Below, piece after piece: positions 1 through 7,258 of a stretch of DNA of 64,000 bases. The notes under the pieces were generated by a model that saw only the letters and a program-made list of their open reading frames with translations, was not told the origin of the DNA and ran no database searches. Positions within the stretch are counted from its first letter, which is position 1. Each line of letters starts with the position of its first letter. This DNA is from Mucilaginibacter sp. CSA2-8R (GTDB lineage: Bacteria > Bacteroidota > Bacteroidia > Sphingobacteriales > Sphingobacteriaceae), in the NCBI RefSeq assembly GCF_038806765.1, contig NZ_CP152389.1:124001-188000 (forward strand), in the 5' to 3' direction. The position numbers and the translations under genes were made by a program.

Positions 1-865
1 AGGTTACCTCCAGGTGTTTCTGCAATTCTACCTCATAAATACGCGAACGTAATACCTGTAAAGCCTTGTCGTAGTTTTTGAGCTGCGATTTCTGGTCCTG
101 GCACTGGGCCACAATACCGGTAGGGATGTGCGTTAAACGCACGGCCGAATACGTGGTGTTTACCGACTGTCCGCCCGGGCCCGAAGCACAGAACAAATCC
201 TTACGGATATCGCTCACTTTTAAATCAATATCAAACTCATCAGCCTCGGGCAATACCACTACCGATGCGGCCGAGGTATGTACACGGCCCTGGGTTTCGG
301 TATCGGGCACGCGCTGCACCCGGTGTACGCCCGATTCGTATTTCAAGGTACCGTAAGCATCTTCGGCGTTTACGTTAAACACAATCTCTTTATAACCGCC
401 CGAGGTACCCTCGGTGTAATCCACCAGTTCAGTACGCCAGCCCATACGCTCGCAATAACGCATATACATGCGGTACAAGTCGCCGGCAAAAAGGGCGGCC
501 TCGTCGCCACCGGTACCACCGCGAATCTCCACAATAGCAGGGCGCGCATCTTCCGGATCTTTCGGAATCAGCATCAAACGGATTTCTTCTTCTTTCTCTT
601 CGCGCTGGGCAATCAGTTCGTCTAGTTCCATTTTAGCCATCTCACGAAAGTCTTCGTCTTTTTCGGTAGCTAAAATTTCTTTGTTGGCGTCTATATTGCT
701 CATGATGTTGGCGTAAATCTTATACTGATCTACAATAACACCCAAATCTTTATACTCTTTATTGAGCTGGGCAAAACGTTTCATGTCAGCCATGGCATCC
801 GGGCTGCTTAATTCGTTTTCAACGGTTTGCCAGCGGTCTCTGATCGCTTCTAATTTATCTAACAT
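1..865 (-). CDS. prfA: Peptide chain release factor 1 (C-terminus cut by window edge)
   Basis: Class I release factor that reads UAA/UAG stop codons on the ribosome and triggers hydrolysis of peptidyl-tRNA. Translating the minus strand from the ATG at 863-865 gives about 288 residues starting [12 protein letters not shown] and running off the left edge. RF1 proteins are usually near 358 residues, so roughly the last 70 are missing. The catalytic GGQ loop is visible as [11 protein letters not shown]. The decoding segment reads [14 protein letters not shown], giving a PxT tripeptide as in RF1 rather than the SPF of RF2. A purine-rich GAGGAG lies upstream of the start (complement of 876-881), which supports this ATG. 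Confidence 0.95.
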   Translation of the reverse strand, partial: MLDKLEAIRDRWQTVENELSSPDAMADMKRFAQLNKEYKDLGVIVDQYKIYANIMSNIDANKEILATEKDEDFREMAKMELDELIAQREEKEEEIRLMLIPKDPEDARPAIVEIRGGTGGDEAALFAGDLYRMYMRYCERMGWRTELVDYTEGTSGGYKEIVFNVNAEDAYGTLKYESGVHRVQRVPDTETQGRVHTSAASVVVLPEADEFDIDLKVSDIRKDLFCASGPGGQSVNTTYSAVRLTHIPTGIVAQCQDQKSQLKNYDKALQVLRSRIYEVELQKHLEVT

Positions 866-1273
866 GGTATATCTATCTCCTCGGCGTGGTTGCAGCGCTG
901 TTTCGGGCAAAATAAAAATATGTCCCGGAGCAACTCTCTGCAAAAAATTTCACAAAAATACGCAAACTCATGCAAAATTTTGCATATAAGTGAATACAGT
1001 AAGTAAGCCTGAAGTAAAATGATATACTGAGTTTCAGTAGGTAACCTTATAAAACACAAAATTGCTTATACGCTCTGCAATTTCGTTTTAGCAGGTCCAT
1101 CTAAAGCCAAAACAGGCTCACCAACTTCTGACATCTGGGCTCCGTTCTTACTCCTATTTAGATTACTCGTATAAGTTGTTGATAATAAGTAGTTTTTGTC
1201 AATCCAGCGTCACACGGTATTCGTTATGTTATAATAAACCAACTTACTGAGGATCTAATTAATAACATTTATT
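866..1273. other. Divergent intergenic region with a 16-bp palindrome
   Basis: These 408 bases separate prfA (leftward) from the ferritin-like pair (rightward). I found no convincing gene in them. They hold a perfect 16-bp palindrome at 970-985 (ATGCAAAATTTTGCAT) in an AT-rich stretch with further TGCAAA half-sites nearby, at about 949-954. A weak promoter candidate for the rightward genes is TTTG at 1195-1198 followed after 20 bases by TATTCGTT at 1219-1226, a poor match to TAnnTTTG. Confidence 0.5.
970..985. promoter_or_regulatory. Perfect 16-bp palindrome, possible operator
   Basis: ATGCAAAATTTTGCAT reads identically on both strands and lies about 105 bases upstream of prfA and 290 upstream of the ferritin-like pair. 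Its symmetry and position suggest a dimeric regulator site, but no regulator is encoded beside it and I do not recognise the motif. Confidence 0.35.
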
Positions 1274-1963
1274 ATGGAAACATTACCACAAGAAGAAACC
1301 CTTCGTGAAAATATGGCCCGCCGGTCTTTTTTACGCTATGCCGGTATTGGGGTTGCCGCTGGTACCATCGCCATGGCCAGTGCATGTAAAAAAGACAAAA
1401 ACAACAATTCATCAAACGTTATCGATATCGGTTCGGGCGATGTAGGCATCCTGAACTATGCCTATGCGCTGGAGCAGTTAGAAGCTGCGTTTTATGTACG
1501 TGTAGCTGCTTCTCCTTATGCTAACATCACCGCTACCGAGACTGCGCTGTTAACCGACATCCGCGACCACGAAGTAGCCCACCGCGAGTTTTTTAAAGCT
1601 GCCTTAGGTGGTAATGCCATCATGGGTTTAACCGTAGATTTTACCGCCATCAACTTTGCCGATCGTACCAGCGTATTAAACACTGCTAAAGCTTTCGAAG
1701 ATTTAGGTGTTGCTGCTTACAACGGTGCAGGTTATTTAATTAAAGATGCTGGTTACTTAACATTGGCCGGTAAAATTGTATCGGTAGAGGCCCGTCACGC
1801 GGCTTACATCCGTAACCTGATCAGCCCTGGTAGCTATGCAGATAATACTGTGGTAGACAATAACGGTTTGGATAAAGTAATGCCGATTGCCCAGGTTTTG
1901 CCAACAGCTAACATGTTCTTGAGTACCAAGGTGAGTGCTAACAATTATGGTTACAACATTTAA
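1274..1963 (+). CDS. Tat-exported ferritin-like domain lipoprotein
   Basis: 229-residue protein of the exported ferritin-like class common in Bacteroidota. The N-terminus carries a twin-arginine motif (RRSFLRYAG, about residues 17-25), a hydrophobic stretch, and a lipobox-like ASAC before a Lys/Asn-rich linker. This suggests folded export and lipid anchoring. The body shows repeated helices with carboxylate/histidine ligands: EQLEAAFY, DHEVAHREFF, AFEDLGVAAY and VSVEARHAAYI, the pattern of a four-helix di-metal bundle. It is followed after 12 bases by a second protein of the same class. Iron storage or oxidation in the periplasm is inferred from the fold; substrate and activity are unknown. 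Confidence 0.85.
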   Translation: METLPQEETLRENMARRSFLRYAGIGVAAGTIAMASACKKDKNNNSSNVIDIGSGDVGILNYAYALEQLEAAFYVRVAASPYANITATETALLTDIRDHEVAHREFFKAALGGNAIMGLTVDFTAINFADRTSVLNTAKAFEDLGVAAYNGAGYLIKDAGYLTLAGKIVSVEARHAAYIRNLISPGSYADNTVVDNNGLDKVMPIAQVLPTANMFLSTKVSANNYGYNI

Positions 1964-1975
1964 TCTGTCTTTATC

Positions 1976-2812
1976 ATGAATTTTTTCAATATCATATCAG
2001 AAATAGAAAAAGTAGATCCGGAATTTCAGGACAGAGTAAGTCCGCGCCGTGCTGCTATTAAAAATATTACCAGCTTTGGTTCGAAAGTAGCCGTAGCCGC
2101 TTTACCATTCGCTGTTAGCGTGTTGTTTAAAAAAGCGTATGGCCAAACTGCAACTGTAGGTGTTAACGATGTATTAAACTACGCGTTAAAACTGGAGTAC
2201 CTGGAAGCTGCCTTTTACAACCAGGGCGTTGCCGCAACTGCTTTAAACATCCCTGCGGCCGATAAAGCATACCTGACTACAGCACAGGGCCACGAAAACC
2301 AACACGTTGCATTTTTACAAGGGATTTTGGGTTCGGCTGCGGTAAAACCCGCTGCATCTTACGATTTTACTGCTAAAGGTACTTTTCCGACGGTATTTAC
2401 CAATTACGATACCTTCCTGGCGGTTGCTCAGGCTTTAGAAGATACCGGTGTGCGTGCTTACAAAGGACAGGCGCCTAACCTGTTAGGTAATCAAACCGTA
2501 TTATCTGCTGCATTGGCTATCCACTCGGTTGAGGCCCGTCATGCTTCGGCCGTTCGCCAAATCCGCAGATCAAGAGGTGTTAATATTAAACCTTGGATTT
2601 CGGGTAGCGCTTCAATGGCTAATGATACCGGTATTTCTGCCGTAGACGGTAACTACGCCGGCGAAAATAACGTGATGCAAGGTGGCCTGGATGTTACCAA
2701 ACTGCCAGCAGTAAGTGGTACTACATCTATCACTGCCGCTATTGAAAGCTTTGACGAGCCGTTAACTATGGCTCAGGTAGTAGCGCTGGTTGCACCTTTT
2801 GGTGTATCATAG
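1976..2812 (+). CDS. Exported ferritin-like domain protein (second of pair)
   Basis: 278 residues, paralogous to the gene before it. The helices LKLEYLEAAFYNQG, QGHENQHVAFLQG, QALEDTGVRAYKGQ and HSVEARHASAVRQ line up one for one with those of its neighbour, so both probably form a di-metal four-helix bundle. The N-terminus has PRRAAIKN followed by a hydrophobic run ending AYGQT. This resembles a twin-arginine signal cleaved by signal peptidase I, not a lipobox, so this partner may be soluble while the first is anchored. About 60 residues after the last ligand helix have no counterpart in the first protein. The short spacing implies one transcript, ended by the palindromic terminator at 2833-2880. 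Confidence 0.85.
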   Translation: MNFFNIISEIEKVDPEFQDRVSPRRAAIKNITSFGSKVAVAALPFAVSVLFKKAYGQTATVGVNDVLNYALKLEYLEAAFYNQGVAATALNIPAADKAYLTTAQGHENQHVAFLQGILGSAAVKPAASYDFTAKGTFPTVFTNYDTFLAVAQALEDTGVRAYKGQAPNLLGNQTVLSAALAIHSVEARHASAVRQIRRSRGVNIKPWISGSASMANDTGISAVDGNYAGENNVMQGGLDVTKLPAVSGTTSITAAIESFDEPLTMAQVVALVAPFGVS

Positions 2813-2832
2813 TATTTACTAACCGCCCCTCA

Positions 2833-2880
2833 TATAAAAAACAACGCCATTCCTGTACAGGAATGGCGTTGTTTTTTATA
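2833..2880. terminator. Bidirectional terminator, perfect palindrome
   Basis: A 48-bp perfect inverted repeat centred on TGTACA, with A-rich left and T-rich right flanks that are part of the symmetry. It lies between the converging ferritin-like pair and lpxH and can end both transcripts. Confidence 0.9.
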
Positions 2881-2893
2881 ACCTATTTTGAAT

Positions 2894-3673
2894 TTATGCA
2901 ACGGTGTTTTGAACAACCGGCGCCTCTTGTTCAAAATAGCAAAGCTGCACGGTGCCATTTTGCATTACGGCGTAAGAGTTACTAAAAATCCACTCGCCCA
3001 GGTTTACATATTTACTACCGGCCGATAGGTCAATCACCATCGGGATGTGGCGGTGGCCAAAAATAAAGTAGTCGTAATGTGCGGTTTTAAGTACATCGCG
3101 GGCAAAGCTTACCAGCCATTCATTTTCAAACAGCTTTTGCTCTTGCCCGTCGGCATTAGCCAAACGGCTATGCTGCGACCACCGGTTGGCAATACCTACG
3201 CCCAAATTAGGGTGCAGGCGCTCAAACATCCACTGGCACAAAGGGCTGCGGAATATTTTTTTGAGCATTTTGTATTTATTATCGCCGGGCCCAAGGCCGT
3301 CGCCATGGTGCAGGTATAATTTTTTACCCTGCCGCTCTAAAATCAATTCATCACTGATGATGGTAGCGTTGAGTTCTTTCACAAAGTAGTCAAACATCCA
3401 CATGTCGTGGTTGCCTTTAAACAGGTACAGCTTTATACCGCTATCTACCAGTTCGGCCAGTTTACCCAAAAAACGGATGTAGCCGCGCGGAACTACCGTT
3501 TTATACTCAAACCAAAAATCAAATACATCACCTACCAAAAACAGCTCGTGTGCATCGTGCTTAATGCTGTCTAGCCAGCGCACTATACGGGCTTCGCGGT
3601 CGCGGCTGCTTTGGTAGCCCAACGCACCCAAGTGAATATCAGAGGCAAAGTATATTTTATTTCGGGCTGTCAT
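2894..3673 (-). CDS. lpxH: UDP-2,3-diacylglucosamine diphosphatase, LpxH-type
   Basis: Calcineurin-like metallophosphoesterase that removes UMP from UDP-2,3-diacylglucosamine to give lipid X in lipid A synthesis. The family's metal motifs are present in order: DIH at residues 12-14, GDVFDFW near 47-53, GNHD near 87-90, HHGDG near 122 and GHRH near 206. About 259 residues, normal for the family. I chose the ATG at 3671-3673; a TTG one codon upstream is less likely. A TACTTTTG promoter element (complement of 3681-3688) sits only 7 bases before this start. The gene stands alone, divergent from an SGNH-type lipoprotein gene. Confidence 0.88.
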   Translation of the reverse strand: MTARNKIYFASDIHLGALGYQSSRDREARIVRWLDSIKHDAHELFLVGDVFDFWFEYKTVVPRGYIRFLGKLAELVDSGIKLYLFKGNHDMWMFDYFVKELNATIISDELILERQGKKLYLHHGDGLGPGDNKYKMLKKIFRSPLCQWMFERLHPNLGVGIANRWSQHSRLANADGQEQKLFENEWLVSFARDVLKTAHYDYFIFGHRHIPMVIDLSAGSKYVNLGEWIFSNSYAVMQNGTVQLCYFEQEAPVVQNTVA

Positions 3674-3680
3674 CAATCCT

Positions 3681-3688
3681 CAAAAGTA
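3681..3688 (-). promoter_or_regulatory. -7 promoter element for lpxH
   Basis: The complement reads TACTTTTG, an exact match to the Bacteroidota -7 consensus TAnnTTTG. It lies 7 bases upstream of the lpxH ATG, so the transcript would have almost no leader. No clear -33 TTTG at standard spacing was seen. Confidence 0.5.
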
Positions 3689-3744
3689 GGGTTTTAAGGC
3701 CAAACCTTAAAGTGCAGGCTATTAAAGGCAGCCGGTAATTTTAG

Positions 3745-3752
3745 TAAGTTTG
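3745..3752 (+). promoter_or_regulatory. -7 promoter element for SGNH lipoprotein gene
   Basis: TAAGTTTG matches TAnnTTTG exactly and lies 29 bases before the ATG at 3782. Confidence 0.45.
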
Positions 3753-3781
3753 CCGCAGCCTGGCGCTAAGCAAACTCATAA

Positions 3782-4462
3782 ATGATTAAATACCTATACC
3801 TGCTTTTATTAACACTGGTTGTTGGGTCGTGTAAAAAAAGCGGCATACGCCCGGCTACCGCACCTAAGGCGTTTACCAACGTTGTTATTTTGGGTAACAG
3901 CATTACTTACTCAGAGCGCAATACGGCTATTGGCTGGAACGATAGCTGGGGCATGGCAGCCAGCAGCCGCGAAAATGATTATGTGCATTTGCTAAGCGAA
4001 AAATTCGGGCAGGCAGATTCATTAGCCCGGGTGCGTGCGCTTAATATTGCGGCATTTGAGCTAAATTATAAGCAGTATGATTTCAACAACTACCTCCGCG
4101 CCTACCGCACATTGAAGCCCGATTTGTTGATATTGCGCATTGGTGAAAACGTACAGCAGGCAGGTTTTGATGCCGCAATGTTTCAGCAACGCTATAGCGA
4201 TTTAATTAGTTATTTTAAAAATGGTAACCCTAATTTAACGGTATTGTCGGTAAGCTCATTTTGGCCCGACAGGCGGTATGCCAGCGCCGAGATGCAAAAG
4301 CACGAGCCATATTTATCGCTCGAACCGCTGGGGTTCGACGTTACCAATTATGCTTTTGACCGGCTTAATGTTGACCAGTCTGTTAAAGGGCACCCCGGCG
4401 ATAAGGGGATGCAGGCCATTGCCGATATGATTTGGCAGAAGCTGCAAGAAATAAAAAGGTAA
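3782..4462 (+). CDS. SGNH/GDSL-like hydrolase, lipoprotein
   Basis: 226-residue protein with a lipoprotein signal (hydrophobic LYLLLLTLVV then GSC, Cys17). The mature part begins with VILGNSIT, block I of the SGNH fold with the candidate nucleophile Ser40. Later come LILRIGENVQ, where GEN replaces the usual GxND, and HPGDKG near the C-terminus, carrying the Asp/His of the last block in altered order. This fits an envelope esterase or lipase acting on an acylated carbohydrate or lipid, but the substrate cannot be read from the sequence. The ATG at 3782 directly precedes the signal peptide. Confidence 0.72.
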   Translation: MIKYLYLLLLTLVVGSCKKSGIRPATAPKAFTNVVILGNSITYSERNTAIGWNDSWGMAASSRENDYVHLLSEKFGQADSLARVRALNIAAFELNYKQYDFNNYLRAYRTLKPDLLILRIGENVQQAGFDAAMFQQRYSDLISYFKNGNPNLTVLSVSSFWPDRRYASAEMQKHEPYLSLEPLGFDVTNYAFDRLNVDQSVKGHPGDKGMQAIADMIWQKLQEIKR

Positions 4463-4536
4463 TCAGTTTAGCATCTATCTAAAAGCATCGTTGTTTTTAA
4501 GATTTCGGCTTGTATACTTTAAATGCCGTTTTTTTA

Positions 4537-4544
4537 TATTTTTG
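4537..4544 (+). promoter_or_regulatory. -7 element, nearly leaderless promoter of CsbD-like gene
   Basis: TATTTTTG matches TAnnTTTG and ends 5 bases before the ATG at 4550, so transcription should begin at or next to the start codon. A CTTG at 4509-4512 is 24 bases upstream, longer than usual for a -33 element. Confidence 0.45.
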
Positions 4545-4549
4545 TTTTT

Positions 4550-4765
4550 ATGGCAGCAATCAGTATCAGTAATAAAGACTGGCCCCGTGTTAAAATCAAA
4601 TTAAAGCGTAAATACCGGGAGCTTACCGATGAGCAATTGCAATATACCGAAGGGCAGGAAGACAGCTTGATTAGTAAGCTGGCTACCCTGGTAAACCGCG
4701 ATCAGGATTACGTGGTATTTACCCTTAAAAAGGCGCTGGTAAATATTGACAACAACCGCTTGTAA
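4550..4765 (+). CDS. CsbD-like small protein
   Basis: 71 residues, basic and hydrophilic: DWPRVKIKLKRKYRELTDEQL followed by EGQEDSLISKLATLV. This is the pattern of CsbD-family stress proteins (W-x2-K-x-K-LK-x-K, LTD-x2-L, G-x-E-x2-L). The family is induced by general stress in several phyla but has no assigned biochemical role. I chose the ATG at 4550 because the homology starts there; an upstream ATG at 4523 would add a hydrophobic run encoded by the promoter region. A strong hairpin terminator follows. Confidence 0.7.
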   Translation: MAAISISNKDWPRVKIKLKRKYRELTDEQLQYTEGQEDSLISKLATLVNRDQDYVVFTLKKALVNIDNNRL

Positions 4766-4775
4766 AATTTTAGTG

Positions 4776-4802
4776 CCCTTCTGCTAAAACAGGAGGGTTT
4801 TT
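4776..4802 (+). terminator. Rho-independent terminator
   Basis: Stem CCCTTCTG/CAGGAGGG (one G-T pair), 6-base loop and a run of five T. It ends the CsbD-like transcript before the S41 protease gene. Confidence 0.75.
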
Positions 4803-4848
4803 CATATATTTATATATCTGTCTAATTTACAGCTATATTAAAAGCCAA

Positions 4849-6576
4849 ATGAGTGTAAAGCAAATTTACCGTAGAGCGGGTGTGATAGTTGGTGGCGCAT
4901 TACTGGCTACCGGTGTGTGGAGCTTTAGCGACGATCTTTTTCAGATATCAAAAAACCTGGATGTTTTTGCGTCGGTATATAAAGAGGTTAATTTAAATTA
5001 TGTAGATGACATTAACTCGGCCCAAATGGTTAAAACCGGGGTTGATGCCATGCTGAACGGTTTAGACCCTTATACCGAGTTTGTACCCGAATCGGAAATT
5101 GAAGATTATAAACTGCATTATGTAAGCACGCAGTATGGCGGTATTGGTACCGGCATATTTTCGCGCAATGGCAAAGTGTATGTTTCTGAGGTGTTTGAGG
5201 GTTTCCCGGCACAAAAGGCCGACATCCGCGCCGGCGACCAGGTTATTAAAATTAACGATATTGAGCTTACCAGCCGTAACGGCGACCAGGTGAGCCAACT
5301 GCTTAAAGGCAGTAAGGGCGCTGGTGTTAAGCTAACTGTTAAACGCGGCGACGAGCAGATTGAAAAAAGCCTGGTGCGCGAAGAAATAAAGCAGCCTAAC
5401 GTATCTTATTTTGGTATGGTAGAAGGCAACATGGGCTATATTAAGCTGGATAAGTTTTTAGAAAACTCGGCCGATGAAGTTACTGCAGCTTTAACCAGCA
5501 TCAAAAAAAATAACCCTAACGGTATCATCCTTGACTTACGCTCAAACGGCGGCGGTATTTTGCAGGAGGCGGTAAAAATTGTGAACCTGTTTGTACAGCG
5601 TGATGTAGAAGTGGTATCGCAAAAAGGAAAGATTAAAGAAAAGAATTTTACTTACCGTACCGTAAATGCACCATTAGAGCCTAACCTGCCTTTGGTAGTA
5701 TTAGTCAACGGCCGTTCGGCTTCGGCTTCCGAAATTGTGGCCGGTTCGCTGCAGGATCTGGATCGTGCTATTGTTATTGGCCAGCGCAGTTATGGTAAGG
5801 GGTTGGTGCAGCAAACGTTTAGCTTGCCCTACAGCAGTTTGGTTAAGATAACTATTGCTAAATACTTTATCCCATCGGGCCGTTGCGTGCAAGCGCTTGA
5901 TTATGCCCACCGTAAAGATGATGGCAGCGTTTTAAAAATGGCTGATTCATCATTGCACGAATATAAAACCCGTGCAGGCCGTTCGGTTTATGATGGCAGC
6001 GGTGTTTATCCGGATATTGCTATTAAACAAGAGCGCTTTGCCGACATCACCCAAACGCTGGTAGGCAAATACCTTATTTTTGATTATGCCAGTTTGTACC
6101 GCAATACTCATCCTAAAATAAACCCGGCTAAAAATTTTAATTTAAGTGATGAAGATTATGCCGACTTTGTAAAATACTTATCGGGTAAAAATTACAGCTA
6201 CAGCACTGCCAGCGAAAAAATACTGTCGGCCTTAAAAACCGAAGCCTCTAAAGACAAGCAATTTTCTGAATTGCAGCCCGAATTAGAGGCACTCAGAAAT
6301 AAACTCTCCAGTACTAAAAAGAATGATCTGCAGGTGCACAAGGCCGAAATTAAACAAGTACTCGAAAACGAAATAGCTTCGCGCTATTATTTTGAAAAGG
6401 GACGTTACGAGGCCAATTTTAAGTATGATAATGAGTTGGCGCAAGCCGTAAAAACCATGCAGGATAAAATTCAGATTGCCGCTATTTTAAAAGGAGAAGG
6501 GGTATACAAAGTTATTGGCAAACCGCAACTTACGCTGGCTGCTGCCAAGCCTGCTGATGATAGCGATAAGCATTAA
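4849..6576 (+). CDS. S41 family C-terminal processing protease
   Basis: 575-residue envelope serine protease of the Prc/CtpA family, which cleaves periplasmic proteins near their C-termini. One N-terminal hydrophobic segment (VIVGGALLATGVW) serves as signal or anchor. A PDZ domain follows at about 95-175 (YGGIGTGI to VKRGDEQ). The protease core has NGRSASASEI with nucleophile Ser292 and SYGKGLVQ with the general base Lys317, at the family's 25-residue spacing. The C-terminal 200 residues are helical and charged, as in longer Bacteroidota members. It is not clearly linked to a neighbouring gene. Confidence 0.9.
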   Translation: MSVKQIYRRAGVIVGGALLATGVWSFSDDLFQISKNLDVFASVYKEVNLNYVDDINSAQMVKTGVDAMLNGLDPYTEFVPESEIEDYKLHYVSTQYGGIGTGIFSRNGKVYVSEVFEGFPAQKADIRAGDQVIKINDIELTSRNGDQVSQLLKGSKGAGVKLTVKRGDEQIEKSLVREEIKQPNVSYFGMVEGNMGYIKLDKFLENSADEVTAALTSIKKNNPNGIILDLRSNGGGILQEAVKIVNLFVQRDVEVVSQKGKIKEKNFTYRTVNAPLEPNLPLVVLVNGRSASASEIVAGSLQDLDRAIVIGQRSYGKGLVQQTFSLPYSSLVKITIAKYFIPSGRCVQALDYAHRKDDGSVLKMADSSLHEYKTRAGRSVYDGSGVYPDIAIKQERFADITQTLVGKYLIFDYASLYRNTHPKINPAKNFNLSDEDYADFVKYLSGKNYSYSTASEKILSALKTEASKDKQFSELQPELEALRNKLSSTKKNDLQVHKAEIKQVLENEIASRYYFEKGRYEANFKYDNELAQAVKTMQDKIQIAAILKGEGVYKVIGKPQLTLAAAKPADDSDKH

Positions 6577-6669
6577 TCGCTAAAATTGAAATTGTAACCA
6601 AACAGATACAAATCATTTTTTAAACTTTGGGGCAGTAATGATTGTCATATTATCAAATTATTAGATACT

Positions 6670-7164
6670 ATGAAAAAGATCATCATTGCAGCAGCTATTT
6701 TAGTAAGTGGCTTTGCATTTAATAACACAGCAGAAGCACAAGTAAGAGTAAATGTAAACATTGGCAGCCAGCCAGACTGGGGCCCTACAGGGTATGATTA
6801 TGTAAACTATTACTACATGCCTGATATTGATGCTTATTACTCAGTACCCGACCGTGAGTATATCTACTATAATAACAATCGTTGGGTACATGCACGTAAT
6901 CTGCCATCACGTTTCGGCAACTTTGACCCTTATAACAGCTACAAAGTAGTAATTAACGACCGTAACCCTTGGGAGCGCAACAATGTATACCGCACCCGTT
7001 ATGCGCAATACCGCGGTCGCCATGACCAGGTAATTATAAAAAATGCCAAAATCAAATATAAAGGCGATAACGGCCGTCACAACGGCTGGGATAAAGGCCC
7101 TGGTCGTGGTAACGGACGCGGTAACGATCATGATCGCGGCCGTGGCCACGGAAAATGGAACTAA
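6670..7164 (+). CDS. Secreted Tyr-rich protein with Gly/Arg-rich tail, unknown
   Basis: 164 residues with a clear signal peptide (MKKIIIAAAILVSGFAF, cut after AEA). The mature part is rich in Tyr and Asn (YDYVNYYYMPDIDAYYSV, EYIYYNNNRWVHA) and ends in a low-complexity Gly/Arg/His/Asp tail (GPGRGNGRGNDHDRGRGHG). The pattern recalls small periplasmic proteins widespread in Bacteroidota, but I recognise no characterised family. It is flanked by a 93-base gap upstream and a strong terminator downstream, so it is probably a single-gene transcript. Confidence 0.65.
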   Translation: MKKIIIAAAILVSGFAFNNTAEAQVRVNVNIGSQPDWGPTGYDYVNYYYMPDIDAYYSVPDREYIYYNNNRWVHARNLPSRFGNFDPYNSYKVVINDRNPWERNNVYRTRYAQYRGRHDQVIIKNAKIKYKGDNGRHNGWDKGPGRGNGRGNDHDRGRGHGKWN

Positions 7165-7180
7165 TGCAATTAAAATATAT

Positions 7181-7221
7181 AAAAAGAGAAAGCCGCTTAT
7201 TGTAAGCGGCTTTCTCTTTTT
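7181..7221. terminator. Bidirectional terminator
   Basis: A 19-bp perfect stem starting AAAAAGAGAAAGCCGC, with a TTG loop and A/T-rich ends. It lies between the secreted-protein gene and the converging prolyl oligopeptidase gene. Confidence 0.9.
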
Positions 7222-7258
7222 ATGCTATTATGTAAAGTGTATTAGCCGTGTAAAGCAA

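Noticed and set aside
78-716. Several plus-strand open frames over the release factor gene
   Set aside because: They lie opposite the clear RF1 frame with the GGQ motif and have no family pattern.
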